From positions 56,048,001 to 56,112,000 of the forward strand of contig OZ231126.1 in the NCBI GenBank assembly GCA_965153355.1: a DNA stretch of 64,000 nt, read 5' to 3'. The notes below the pieces were generated by a model that searched no databases, had not been told where the DNA came from, and was given only the letters and a program-made list of their open reading frames with translations. The position numbers were made by a program, and so were the translations under genes. This DNA comes from Flaccisagitta enflata (taxonomy: Eukaryota > Chaetognatha > Sagittoidea > Aphragmophora). This document shows positions 38,275-50,621 of this stretch, one piece after another (the stretch's first letter is position 1; each line of letters opens with the position of its first letter).

Positions 38275-38845
38275 TTCTATTTCCTCTCCTCCTTCTACTT
38301 CTTTTTCTCCTCCTTCTTCTCCTCCTCCTTTCTTTCTTCTTTCTTTTTCTTCTTCTTCTTTCTTCTCCTCTCCTTCCTTCTCTTCCTTCTTCTCCTTCTC
38401 CTTCCCTCTCTCTTCTTCTTCTCTTCTTCTTCTTCTTCTTCTTCTTCTTCCTCCCTCCTTCCACTCCTCCTTCTCCTTCTCCTTCTTCTTCTCTTTCTTC
38501 TTCTTCTTCTCTTCTTCTTCTTCTCTTCTTTTTTGTCTTTTCTCGCCTTGTCTCTCTTCTTCTTCTTTTTTCTTCTTCTCCTTCTCCTTCTTCTTCTTTC
38601 TTCTTTTCTTCTTCTTTGTCTCTTTCTTCTTTTTTCCTCCTTCTTCTTCTCCTTCTACTTCTTCTTTCTCCTTCACCTTCTTCTTCTTCTTCTTCTTCTT
38701 CTTCTTCTTCTTCTTCTTCTTCTTCTTCTTCTTCTTCTTCTTCTTCTTCTTCTCCTTCTCCATCTCCTTCTCCTTCTTCTTCCTCTTCTTTTTCTTCTTC
38801 TTTATCTCCTTCTTCTTCTTCTTCTCCTTCCTCTCACCTTTCCTC
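38275..38845. repeat. Expanded CTT-rich tract, unit 2
   Basis: About 570 bp of CTT/CTC pyrimidine sequence with a perfect core near 38670-38750. It is more than twice the length of the unit 1 tract. Confidence 0.9.
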
Positions 38846-39024
38846 CCTCCTCACCTTTCCACCATCAGCGTTCCCTCGCCAAGCGCACCGCCCATAATCT
38901 TCCACTCCAGTTTTCTTTCCTTCTATTATCGCCTCTTCTAAAGCTTTCAGTTGGCAATCAGCACCGGGAGGCAGCTAAACTCTGAAAATATAAAAGTTTT
39001 CTTCACACGTTCCTCTGTGTGTGT

Positions 39025-39274
39025 GGGCGTGTTTCTAGTGAGCGCCAAAAACGCGTTTGTTCCCGTGAAACGCGATAACAGTATGAACACAAATTCAAGA
39101 TTTTCAACCTTCTCACGAAGGAGTGAGCGAGGTGAGTGAGCGAGCCTGTGAATGGAGCGAGCCAGCGTAGCGCTGCAGAGCGAGTGAGCGGAGTGAGCAG
39201 TGCGAGCAAACGAACGTAGCGAGCGACTGAGTGGCCAGTTGAAAACGCGATCTTCTCTGACTAGAAACGCCCCC
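39025..39274. mobile_element. PIF/Harbinger-like MITE, unit 2 copy
   Basis: This is the counterpart of 32164-32427 with both termini preserved (GGGCGTGTTTCTAGT on the left, ACTAGAAACGCCCC on the right) and only short GT tracts beside it. The internal GAGC-rich core is slightly shorter. Confidence 0.8.
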
Positions 39275-39656
39275 TGTGTGTGTGTAGTGTGAGTGAGGGG
39301 GCAGGGGAGCAGATGGGTACTTTGTATCCCACCCTTTTCTTTATCTCTGTCTGGGCCACACTTTTTTTTTTGTTATGCATTCTAGTTTTTTATAGATCTC
39401 TTTTTCATGAGAGACCGTTAATACCTGCCAATACATTGACACGCATGATAATACCCACTTTTCATTGTAAAAAAAGAAGCCAAAAGAGAATAAACTATGG
39501 ATGTACATGGTCATTGGCCAAAACAAGGACATTTTTCCCTCTTTCTCTTTCCAATATACACACAATCTTAAAACAATCCGTGGGATAATCTAAAGGTGAA
39601 AATGGGAGGTGCTCTCTCTTTTTTTTTCAGAGCTTTTTTTTTCTTTCCCAAGTATT

Positions 39657-39967
39657 CAGTCAGTGGACAAAACAATATAGGTATATATATCATACTACTG
39701 GCTTTGATCCAATATACTGCTCAAAAACAAAATATTGTATGCGACAATCAGTTGCTCAAGTTACAGCCGGCTGTAACAAACAAAATGTTGTATTCAACAA
39801 CGGGTTGTTAGAATTACAGCCGGCTGTAATGCTACAATTTTGTAACTTTACAGCCGTGTGTTATTTAAACCACTGGTTGTTGCATACAATATTTTGTTTA
39901 CTATCAGCATGTTGGATCAAAACCAATGGTATGATATATATACCTATTATGTTTTGTCCGCTGACTG
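39657..39967. mobile_element. 311-bp MITE with internal perfect palindromes
   Basis: The inverted ends are CAGTCAGTGGACAAAAC and CAGTCAGCGGACAAAAC, flanked by TATT on both sides. Unit 1 has the single TATT site at about 32904. Inside are two copies of the perfect 16-bp palindrome TTACAGCCGGCTGTAA (39761-39776 and 39814-39829) and a degenerate third. The arms pair along most of their length. Confidence 0.85.
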
Positions 39968-40157
39968 TATTAAGAGATGGAGATCCGGAACTAAGCTGGC
40001 GATGGGAGAGGTGAAGGGGGAGGGTCGCTCACACTTAAGAGGAGATTACATTTCCATTTCTATGGTGATGAGAAGAGAGAGGGGAAAATAGAGAGACAGA
40101 GAAAGAGAAAGAGAAAAAAAGAGGAAACCAGAAAAGGATTAAAACCAACGAGAAAAC

Positions 40158-40261
<104 letters not shown>

Positions 40262-40648
40262 CCTGAGGATGACGGAATGATGTGAATGAGAGATGTGATA
40301 ATTCAGAAATGTCGAGGAAAAAGAAGACATAGTTTGGAAGAAGAATCTATCAGATGCGTTAAAATGCCAAAGCCATCTTCAAGAATAAACGAGAAAGTAA
40401 TTGTTGGTAGAATACAAGAAAAGAATAACCATTGCCTCCGCTCTTTTGCATGAGGCGAATTAAAGATATCTTTGATGGGGCCTATAAAGTGAGGACTACG
40501 ACATGAATTTGGACGAGTGGAAAGGGCTAGAGCTAACATTGAAGGACCAAAGAACCATTGGACAAAATGAACAAGACGCCATTACGCCGCTAGTACATTG
40601 TAATGCAATTTCTCTTAGTATTTGTTTATGAGCTTTACCAATACACGT

Positions 40649-41549
40649 TATAAATTACGCCCACGAGTTTCAACTGGCACTGTCTATGAGCGTCTATCTG
40701 ACTGACGACTTGTGGTAAAAGAAAGTTGGCCGAATTGGAAAATAGGAAGGCGATCGTCTCGTTTATTCCATAAAAATTTCAACAACTGAAGAGAGGGGGA
40801 AAAATGAAAGGGAAAGTGGGCGTTAATTTTGATCAGCAAACGCAAAAGATAACATGAAATCGAGACAGGACACAATAAAGGACAGAAACAGCACATGACA
40901 ACATGTTCATCTTCTTCAGAGCCCATGCCACCTGATAATACCTGCCCCTGCCCCGGCCTATCCCATTAGATTCATCCATATCATCCCCATAGTAAGTTGA
41001 CGGGCAAGCTGAGAAACCATACTAAAATCCGCACAAAATGCAAAAGGGCAAAAAGACAAAATAACAGACTGAAGACAAGAAAACAACGTTAATAAAAGCA
41101 AAGACGCGTCTATAAAATCTTACTTTTAGGCCCACTTTCGTTGGTTTCAAACCACAGTCTGTCGAAGCCAAATTAACGTTAATTGTCTGTTCATAAGTTT
41201 ATCAACAAAAAGATGAGAGATTATTGAAATTAGTAAAATCCAAGGGCACATTCAATCAATCACGAAAATCAATCAATCACTTAGGAAGCAATGTCGCAAA
41301 TAAATAAAATCAATCAATCCAAAAATTGGATGATACGAAAGACGAGTTATTTATGTATGCTTACGTAATAAAAACAAATGGCACAAAATACAAGGCGCAA
41401 ACATATGGATACCCATCTAGCGTTCAATATAAAAAATGGCAAGAAACAAAAGACGCTGGCATTGAATAATAGAGAAAGAAGAAAAGCCAAAGCACGCAAA
41501 GGAACAAAAGTAACGTACACAAGAAACGGACGGACATACATTTCTAATA
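40649..41549 (-). repeat. 3' LTR of the BEL/Pao element
   Basis: 901 bp. On the element strand the start reads TATTAGAAATG, whereas the 5' LTR has the canonical TG (TGTTAGAAATG). It ends GGGCGTAATTTATA. A purine-rich tract (AAAAATAGGGCAGAA) precedes it. Confidence 0.9.
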
Positions 41550-42598
41550 TTCTGCCCTATTTTTGGAATTTCACGAATCTCCTGTGTCCCAGACCTAGTT
41601 TCCAGTCGGGGAAACCCTACCAAAACCGATACTACTCTTTCTCCAAAAAAACTTACATAGACACAGCCTCGCTCCCTCCCCCCGTCCACCGCTCATCCCC
41701 TACCCTAACTATCAACAGATCGACGATTGCACGAATGATGATTCCCTTCGGCCTGGGAAAGGATCCACCACCAGCAAATTTTCAATGACTATCACGGCTG
41801 TGACGCGGATGGAGACGAGGCGGCTACGAGGAGTGTTGGAGGCAATCTGCTCTGTAAAAGTTAAGGAAAGGGGGGAAGGGGAACGTGGTCTTTGGAGCAC
41901 TCCAAGCCTGGGATTTGGCTTAAGAGTGGAAAATAATGAGTAGGGGCATACTACTAAAACATGTTACATGAAAAAGTAGTCTGCACAATGATTGTACCAT
42001 GTCTAAAACAAACAAAACAAAAATGTACATGTTCCAATGAACCAAACAAAACAAGACAAAATAAATAAGTTTTAACTATATATAAAAACGAATCTGTAAG
42101 GTAAAGAAATTAGTAAGCATCATAATCCACCATCACCTGCGCTTCTCCATTACAGAGGAGACGAAGCGGGTCATTCCCGGGAAGCCCAACACTCCTCAAC
42201 TGTGCTAAAGGCGACAGAGTGAAGTCAACGGCGACCGATCAAAGGCGCAGGTGGTGCAGCCGTCTGAGAATGTATCCTCCCCTAAGGGAAGAAAAAGAAA
42301 GAGAAGAAATGGGGCAGATTGATTAGTAAAGTTCTTATCGTACACAGATTCAAATTTACCACAAAACTCAACCTCAACCCTTCCTAAAACTATGATATTT
42401 TGCTGCGTATGTTCGCCAGGCCTCAAGTGGACGTCATTCTACGCTCGGTAGCGCCTTATTTGGCCGGCCTGTCCATCGATGGGATGAGGGGATGTGATGG
42501 TGGGATACGATCTCAGCTTAATGAGCAAGCGCTTTCCACGCCATGTTGCAAATTGGTAGTTAAATTGAACAGCAACTGGGCGTGGCACCAATCAGTGT
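41550..42598 (-). other. Element interior next to the 3' LTR, non-coding
   Basis: AT-rich sequence between the extra 3' reading frames and the 3' LTR. It includes A-rich runs and ends in the polypurine tract. No motif recognised. Confidence 0.5.
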
Positions 42599-44639
42599 TT
42601 AACTGGCGGTCTGATTTTTCCAAGGCCTGGTTCGATTTTTCTTATTTCCAGGCTTGGGAGCGTCTTTTTGCGATAGGATCTGCTGACCGACTTTTCTGCA
42701 GGAGAAGACGCTGGAGGTGGAGATGCTGCATCGCACCCGGCAGCCAGTCGAAATAAGACGCACAGCGGACGCAGTTTTAAAGTCGACGGCCATAGCCGCC
42801 TTTGCGCGTTCCACTGCTTCCCCTTTCTTCTTAGCCTTCATCGCACAGGCCTGCTTTTCCTTTTCAAGCTGCTTCTCCAGTTCCACGACTCGCTTATTGC
42901 CTTTGACCACCTCATTGTCCGCAGCCACTGCTGCTTGACGAGCACGCCTCTCTTCCTTTTTTTGATGTTGCTACATTTAATCCTCTCGCCTAAGACTGAC
43001 GAGCCGCCTAACCTGACGCGGATTGCTTAATGCGCCAACAGTTCGGAAGCCTGATGCTAAATTCTCACCACACCCACGGAGCCGTTTTTGAGGTTAGTGA
43101 AGAGGCTTCTCGTAGCAATGACTCGGAAGGTGGTGTCCATGCAGGATCACAGGCTGGATCCGACGGGGGAGGCGGGTTCTGCACTTGCTGCAGACCTTGG
43201 GCAGACTCGGTTTGCTGACGAGGCGCTACACCAGCTTTAACAGATGCTGAAGCACCGCCAACTAGTTCGCTTCCTACCGCTGCTTTTGATGGCTGCGAGT
43301 GAAAGGAAGACGCTCCCGTCTGCTGACCAGAGACTTGAGGTTTAACAGCGGACGCCGAAGCACCGCAAGTAGAACCTCCCTTGGTTGCTGCTTTATGCTT
43401 CTTCCCAGCTCTCTTGGTCTTCTTCCCTTGTGCTGCCCCAGGCGCCCATCTAGCTGGGCTGCTGCCAACGTTGCCGCCGACGAACCACTTGAAGCTTCTC
43501 CTCGGCCTTGGCCAGCCATTGCGAGGCGCGCCTGAGTGGCAGCGTGAAGGGGCCTTGCTTGGAATCTGCCCTTTGTTGACTCGGCACATTGCGCGTTTGT
43601 GGAGTCTTTCCCCGACGTGATCTCTTCGACTGTTGTGAGGGAGTGACGTCACGAGGACCCTGTTGCTGCTGATTTGGGGGATGAACCAATCCAGGGCGCG
43701 ATTGACGACTTCCTGATGCTGTAGAGTGAATTGCTGCTGATGCTGTGGCTGCGTCGAGCACAAATACCACTGGTGGAGTTGATGAAGCGTCGACGGAAGT
43801 TGTTGCAGATGAAATTGCAGCTGCATCAGGAGGCTTCGGAGCCGCATTCTTCCTCTTCGTTGCCTGGACCATGCGACGAACCTCCTTATCATGCCTTCCT
43901 TCTTTTGTTGCTTTGGATTTTGCGCTCCAGAGTCTCCGAGCCAAGCTCTGCTTGATTAGCCGATGAGCGCATGAGAGTTTGTTTGTTGCAGCACACTGAA
44001 AGTTTTTCAAACTCTTTGAAGAGGAGATACTCCGACGTCCGGACTGGATGATACGATACCACCAACGTGCCTGCATCCGTTGATGCTTCTCTTCCGGCGT
44101 CGCAGTGTCCACTTCCTGGTCAATGTCTTTCTCCACCGCCTCCCCATTCACCAACACCTCCTTCTGTTTCCATCCCTCCTCCTCCACTCTTGCTCCATCA
44201 TTGACCGATCTCTCTCTCTTCGCCCCCGCTGCGTTGACGTGCAGCTGCAGACGCTGGATCACGAGACGCTGGCCACCGAAATCGCTACGCAGAATTGGCG
44301 CAGGCGATGGGGCAACCGGCGATGATGACGCCGCCGCGGAAGTGATGGATAAGTCCGTCGGCGGCCGATTGATCGCAGATCCGCCTCGAACCTCCATCTC
44401 TGATGACCACCAATGGAGGAAGCGACGTGGGATCAACGGTGTTGGATGGTTGTTGATGTTCCATTTACCAACGCATCATCTTGTTGACGCTTTTTATTCG
44501 CCATTTGTGCGTCTACGATGGAACGAAGGTCGCCATTGAAGGCTGCAAGCGCGACAGCCTCCTCCTCCGCCCCGAACGACGTCGTGGATGCAGATCCTTC
44601 TCGAGTCGAGCCGTCGCAGAAGAGTCGATGGAGATTCAA
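42599..44639 (-). pseudogene. Extra 3' reading-frame region of the BEL/Pao element
   Basis: Downstream of integrase, four long overlapping frames lie in series on the element strand (44433-44639, 43450-44436, 43065-43892, 42599-42928). They look like one longer frame broken by shifts. The predicted products are rich in K, R, S, A and Q, and the last has a heptad-like coiled-coil segment (VVELEKQLEKEKQ). There is no signal peptide, membrane segment or cysteine-rich ectodomain, so it does not look like an envelope gene. I recognise no family. Coding-like GC content (GCA, GAC, GTC codons) sets it apart from the AT-rich flanks. Confidence 0.5.
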
Positions 44640-44972
44640 GGATCCGCATTACGCCGACACGTCCGCTTCTGCCTCGAGACGCTGTTGACGGGACATCTTG
44701 ACTCCGACGAGCGACTTCAAGATGCGAACTGACTTCGTAGATGGAATGACGCCGTCAGCGGAAGCTTTGAAATGTTCGTTTGAGAACTGATAATGGTAAG
44801 AACGGAATTTTGGCACAATAATATGTACATATAGACAGAGCGAATGAATCAGTGTTTTGATGTGTAAGTTGAATGGACAACATAATTGACAAGAGGAAAG
44901 ATGAAAGATGGATAATCAGAACCAATATGAATAATAACAACTCTTTGTAAGCATAACATGTCAGAGTCTCAA

Positions 44973-46344
44973 TCACTCATATCTATAGTTACTAATAGAC
45001 AGGCCCATGCGCCTTTTCTCTCTCTCTCGAAACTTAGCGCTTTTTATGAGTCCAATTCCAGCCGCAGATGCTTTGTGCGGTCTTACGTCACGATCTTTCC
45101 ATCCTGGCGCCGGATGTGAGCCCTCCGGACATGGGCTGACGAACCCTCGACGCCTATGACACGCCCTAAGCTCCACCAGACGAGGTAGCGTTTCGTCCAT
45201 GACGATGACCATGTCATCAACCGCAAAGTCTCTCTCGGATCTCGACCATTTGCTTCGCGCGTGAAGAAGCGACAAATATTCGACCCTCCACGATTTCCAA
45301 AACGCATCCACACGCAAAAGTGCACGCCTCCATTGAATCTTCGCGGAGTGGGCGTCAGAGTTGACGCCTTGTTGCACCAGATCCAGAGGGGCATGGCCGG
45401 ATGTTGATGGATTTAGGATATGATTCGGTGTAAGGGCCTCAGAGTCATTTGGATCATCGCTGAGCGCTGTCAGAGGACGGCGATTGAGAATTCCTTCAAC
45501 TTCGACGACAGCAGTGTTGAAGGCGTCGACGTGGAGGATGGCGCCAGTCGAGATGGAAGCAAGATGGCGCTTAAAGAGAGCGACGATTCTCTCCCACACC
45601 CCTCCATAGTGGGGTGTCCTCGGCGTGATAAAATCCCACCGAAGGCCGCGCCGCTGCAATTCGGGAGTTGACGAGCGGTTCCAAGCTTCCATTTCCTTCT
45701 TGAGGATATTGTTGGCGCCGACTAGATTCGTTCCACAATCTGAAGTGAAACGGCGGATTCCTGGGCGCCTCGCTGCAAAGCGGATGATTGCATTTACCAT
45801 CGCATCGGCTGACATGTTGGTATAATTCCACATGGACGGCGCGTGACACGAAACAGGTGAACACTGCGATCCACACCTTGTGATCAGCACTGTTCATTTT
45901 TACCATGAAATGCCCCATGACGTCCAATCCAGTCTCTGCAAAAACAGGCGCAGGATTGACGCGATTTGATGGAAGATTGGCCATTTGCTGATTTGCGTTC
46001 TTTTTAAAGTTCTTCTGGCATCTAAAGCACGTGTTGACGCCTTTGACGGCCTGGAAGACCTTTTTGTAATCCACACACAATTGGCGTAATTGACACAATG
46101 TATGCTTTGCACCCGCGTGAAAATCATTATGATGATAATGGCGAATTAATGATTTCACATTCTCGTCTTTTGGCGGCAGGATGAAGGGAAACTTAGCGTC
46201 ATGAGCGATGTCGGCGTTTTCCAATCGGCTGCCGACGCGAAGGATGCCATCGTCGTCGACGAAAGGATTCAATTTCCGCATCTCCTTGTTCTTTATGATA
46301 AAGTCATGACGGCTTTCTGGTTTGAAGACGTCTCTCAACTCCAA
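44973..46344 (-). pseudogene. BEL/Pao integrase, frameshifted
   Basis: Two overlapping frames cover the integrase. The first (46344 to 45571) has the HHCC zinc-binding domain (HYHHNDFH and CFRCQK) and the first catalytic Asp (GLDVMGHF). The second (45890 to 44973) has the second Asp (SDCGTN), the catalytic Glu in GGVWERIV, NRRPLTAL and the DUF5641 part (FWKSWRVEYL). The switch falls at about 45815-45835, just after AVHVELY. All catalytic residues are present. Confidence 0.85.
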
Positions 46345-47880
46345 TTGTTCAAGACGCGGAATAATGATGCCGCTGCATTGACTTGATGAGCTGTTTGCGC
46401 CTCCTCCTCGTCTTGCGTCACTTCCGGTTTAGGAAGGAGATCCTTTGCTGCTCGTGTCTTCGCCCTTGGATACGCTCTCCACCTTTTGACTGCGATAAGA
46501 ACCATGCCGATGATCCGCAATTTATGCATCCATTTTCCCCGAGAAGCTGCTGCAAGAAGTATCGCGTCAGCCACTTGTTTCTTTTCACTTTCAGCCACAT
46601 ACAATGCGGCGACTTGTGCAGAAATAGGGCACGTCGCGATGTTCGTCTTTGGCCATTGATCTTCGGGAAGACGCAAAAATGCAGGACCGTGATGGAATTG
46701 ACGCCATTTTTCGGCATGGGCCTGGATGCCTCTGCTGCAGTGGTCCGCCGGGTTGTTTGACGAATCAACCCAGCGCCACTGTTGAGGATCAGACCCGCTA
46801 TGGATCTTGGAGAGACGATTGGCGAAAAATACAGGCCTCGGTTTCGCCGGATTGTAAATCATCTTCAGTGCAGATTCAGAATCAGACCAAAATCTGACGA
46901 CAAGATTGTCCAATTCGATGGTCCTTCCGACGAAGCGTTTGAGCTGCACTGCTTTTTCTGCGGATACAATCTCGACGCGTGGAACGCTGTTGTGATGAGA
47001 AGCACGTTTGGGATTAAGTGGAATGACGTGGGATTTGGAGGCGATGAATGAAATGTGAACATCTCCATCTTGATGGACTTGACGTCGATATGCAACTGCT
47101 CCATATCCGCCTTTTGGAGCCGCATCACAAAAGATCTCAATTGTCACTTCCGCAATGTCACTGTTGTCGACGCCGCCATTCCACCAGCGTTCAATTCGGT
47201 ATTGTTGTAGAAGAGGCCAAGATGAAGTGTAGCGGAAGAAGGATTCCTCGACGCTCTCTTCCAAGGGCGAATCCCATCCCACTTCCTGTGGACGACAGAG
47301 TTGAAGATGTCGTCTGCCGATGTATGCGCTTGGGCTCCAAAATCCCAATGGATCATAAAGTTTAGCTTGCATGGAGACCAATTGACGAGGTGTTTTTGCT
47401 CTAAGAGTTTTGAATTCCTCGTCGCAGATGAAGATGAAGACGTCTTCCGCCGGAAGCCATGAGACGCCCAACACCTTCGTCGGCGCATCATCTTGCTTAT
47501 CTGAGATGGGAATTGGCACGTTCGGATCTCCATCCATCAATTGCCGCGCATTACTTTTCCACTTCACAAGATCCATCCCGCCTTCAGCCATCGCCGCCAC
47601 TGCATCCACCTTCAACTGCAGTGCTTCGTCGACCGAATCCCCACCCCCACTTCCGTCGTCGACGTAGAAGCCGAAGCGAATAAGATCGTAGACGTTGTAG
47701 GGATATTTGGGCCGGATTACTTCAGCATGCTTTCTGACGGTGAAAGACGTGACGAATGAGCTGGATTGGCTGCCGAAGACATGTGATAAGAACAGATTCA
47801 AAATGGCTTCTCGTAGAGTACGGTCTTTGAACCAAAAGAATCTGAACAGATCAGCGTCGTCAGGATGGACGCGGATCTGG
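46335..47880 (-). pseudogene. BEL/Pao reverse transcriptase (C-terminal part), A17 region and RNase H
   Basis: The open frame from 47801 (extending a little upstream) has the RT catalytic box YVDD (residues 46-49) and KVLGVSW. The YDPLG motif that follows is characteristic of the Pao A17 region. RNase H acidic residues follow in EIFCDA, VPRVEIV, FWSDSES and NPADHCSRG. The frame stops at 46335 just as the integrase frame opens, so a further shift separates them. Confidence 0.85.
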
Positions 47881-48240
47881 TGGAAGAACGCCTTTTATAT
47901 CACACATAAAGGCGATCTTCCACTGACGAAAACGCATGAGGATGTCCATCAAGCTGTTCATCAAGTTTGGACCTCCGACGAGCAAATCATTGAGTGAGAT
48001 CCCGTCGGTCGCCGCACGCGCATCGTGACATACGCGCGTTTTTCCGCGCAATTCAACAATATGAAGCGGCAAGTACCAGCGCGGCTTCTCAATGCCGTCG
48101 TCGTCGTCGACGCTGTCAATCTCAATCGCCACTCTCGCCTCATAAAACTTCTCGATTTCACGGAAGACTCTTTCTTTGAAGGCTGGATCACGCTTGAAGT
48201 TTAAAACGTTGGTTACCGAGCCGCTTCATCGCAGTCGGTC
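47860..48240 (-). pseudogene. BEL/Pao reverse transcriptase, N-terminal part
   Basis: This contains the fingers and palm start of RT (RWYLPLHIVELRGKTRVCHD, SLNDLLVGGPNL, RFRQWKIAF). The first catalytic Asp lies in CDIKG, after which the frame shifts by one near 47895. FRFFWFKDR continues in the frame of the next segment. Confidence 0.85.
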
Positions 48241-49075
48241 GTGATTTCACTCTTCTCAGAATTTCCATGATTTTTTCGTGATGAAATTTCCATGTGACGG
48301 GAGCAAAGTATTTTTTCACAATTGGGCAAAAATATGTCTTTTCCTCTAACATTTTGCACGCTCTGACATTTTCAGGGAATCACCCATCTCTCTTGCGAGA
48401 CGATTGATGATGCAAAGTCACAGCAGAAGATGCGGTCAATGTTGCTGTTGAGGACGCGATTGTCGAGGATGCGATCGATGTTGTCGTTGAGGACGTTGGT
48501 CATCCGTCGCGATAGCTGCGGATCGATGCACATCTCGTCCTCTTTTGCCCGTTTTTCCACATACAGTCCAACCGACAGATATCTGAAGTAAGTCAAAGAT
48601 CCTAGCGCCCTCGACGGATTTCTGAGCCGGCAGCATCCGCATGCGCCGCTCCGATGATCATCATCACACCGCCTTCAGCTTCTGGAAATTTTATACTGGC
48701 GTGAGGTTGGTCAGATATCGCGGAGAAAGGAGGAATGTCGCTGTCACTTCGCTAACAAATCACCCACCACGCGTTGGAAGGACGCCGACGCATATTCCTG
48801 GCCGACCACGATTGCATAGTGAATGATGCGATGAAACGATCCTCAACAACATGACTTCACAGTAATCACCGCCATTTGCACTGTTTTTGTTGGAATCAGA
48901 AGACTGCGTAATGACATTGGTACTGATCACGCCGATCAGCGCCTGAGTCGATCATAGCGTAAATCGCCCCCGCGCACAAGAATTGTTTATGATAGTCACT
49001 GGAACAATCGGACGGACAACGCCGCCACGAAGAGACGGACCGCTGACGCTGCCGCTGCCGCCAGTCATGCCGTAG
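48241..49075 (-). pseudogene. Protease and linker region of the BEL/Pao element
   Basis: On the minus strand the aspartic protease signature D-S-G-A lies at 48938-48949, within AMIDSGADR, followed at once by a frame change. The 48215-48400 part is AT-rich and lacks coding character. It may be a small insertion or a degraded linker. Confidence 0.6.
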
Positions 49076-49077
49076 CG

Positions 49078-50049
49078 TTAGGAGATCACTTCCGTTGGAT
49101 TGGCTGCCTCCGCTGTCGACGGAGCTGTTGGTGCTGCTGCAGCCGTATCCTCTGACTTTTTGAAGGGAGCCAGCGGTACTTTATTTCCCTGCTTATTTTC
49201 TCCTTTCTTCTCCTTTTCTTCTTTCTTGTAGGTGCGCCTGTGGAGAATAGTCGCGCGCCGCTTCTTGCAGATCTGGCAAGTTGGTCTGTTCGCGCACCCT
49301 TTGGCGTTGTGTCCTGCGAGACAGTGGAAGCAAAGCGACGAGACATGATCTTCTGAACTCTCTCGTCCACTTCCAACTCTGACAATTGATGACACTCTTC
49401 CGTTTGATGCATTCCACTGCAGACGTTGCAGCGGTCCGTCGACTGCACTTCTTTTGCTTGCCATTGGTCAAGGCGTCCTCGTATGAAGATGGCGCCTCTT
49501 TTTCTGTTGTTGCAACTGCTGCCACTGATGCCGTTTTGCAGCTTGCGCCTTTGTTGCGCTGAATCACCGCCCATGTTTCAATCATATGAACCAAGTTGTC
49601 GAATGAGAATAACTGTCCATTTTGGGCTGCTTCATGTTGCTTTTCCCAGAATTTATCCAAGATGAGGGACCCTCTTATTGAGGATCTCCTGCAGCAGCTC
49701 GTCGCGATAGCATTGTTGCACTTCTCCACAGGTCCTCGCAATCTTCTTTGCTTTTTGCAACCTTGCAGACAAATTGAAATGCCTTGCATGGTCGGCCGAC
49801 TGATCTCGCCCCGCGACGATTCGTTGAACAGCGCCGCAATGTTGCAGCGCCCTGCCATAAAGACGACGTCCATTTTTGCGAAGGCGTCGTCAATTTCTCC
49901 TCTTGCTGTCGCTTCAGTTGCATCAATCGTCGTAGCTTCACTGATCTCCTTGCCGGACCAGCAAACCACTTAGGCAATTCCAATAAGATGTCCATTTGCG
50001 TCAAGCCTTCATGCTTCTCAGCATCCTTGAACTTCCTCTTCCACATCAT
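49078..50049 (-). pseudogene. Gag C-terminal region with zinc knuckle
   Basis: The frame 49464 to 49078 carries a zinc knuckle (CFHCLAGHNAKGC) followed by a second Cys/His set (CQICKKRRATILH), the usual pair in BEL/Pao gag. A basic K/E-rich tail follows. The upstream frames (49675-50049, 49193-49969) look like capsid-type sequence broken by shifts. Confidence 0.7.
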
Positions 50050-50586
50050 AAAGTCGGTGGACGAAGCTCTGCAGAGGCTTCTCGGGTCTTGCTCTCTCCA
50101 ATGCTTTGAGGCCGACCTCCCTTGCTCGCATGAGATCGTTGTACGCCGCTCTTTCCAAAAACATGTCCAGAGCCGGATTGTTGGGCATCTGAACGTGGAC
50201 TTCCGGTTGACGGGCCACTTGATGATGCTCCACCTGATGGTACGCTGGAGGTTGTTGGGTCAACGCGTATTGACCCCCGACTTTGACCGGAGATCTCTTT
50301 TTGGTGGTTTTTACGCTCCACCCAATTTCTTCCTGCTGATTCATCTGTTGTTGATCATCTTGATGGAATCGGGGAGCATCAAATCTTGGCGGACGTACTG
50401 TCGCTGTTGTTGTTCTTTTTTACGTTGTTTCTCTTCTTCTCTCGCCGCGGCAAGGTCAAAGTCTCTCTGCTGAATCTGCATCTTCAAACTATCCACTTCC
50501 TGCTGCAAACGTTGATTCTGCTGGATGACTTCCGCTTGAGGCGTTGCTAGAGGCGCTTGCGCTACTTTTGGCGCCTTCGGCTGCAA
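50018..50586 (-). pseudogene. Gag middle region
   Basis: Two overlapping frames (50341-50586 with a coiled-coil-like NQRLQQEVDSLKMQIQQRD, and 50018-50344). No family recognised beyond position in gag. Confidence 0.5.
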
Positions 50587-50621
50587 TCCACTCTGTCTTC
50601 TTGGGAGCGACTTTCTTCTCC

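Noticed and set aside
42599-42928. Envelope gene of the LTR element
   Set aside because: No signal peptide, transmembrane segment or cysteine pattern; it is a charged coiled-coil.
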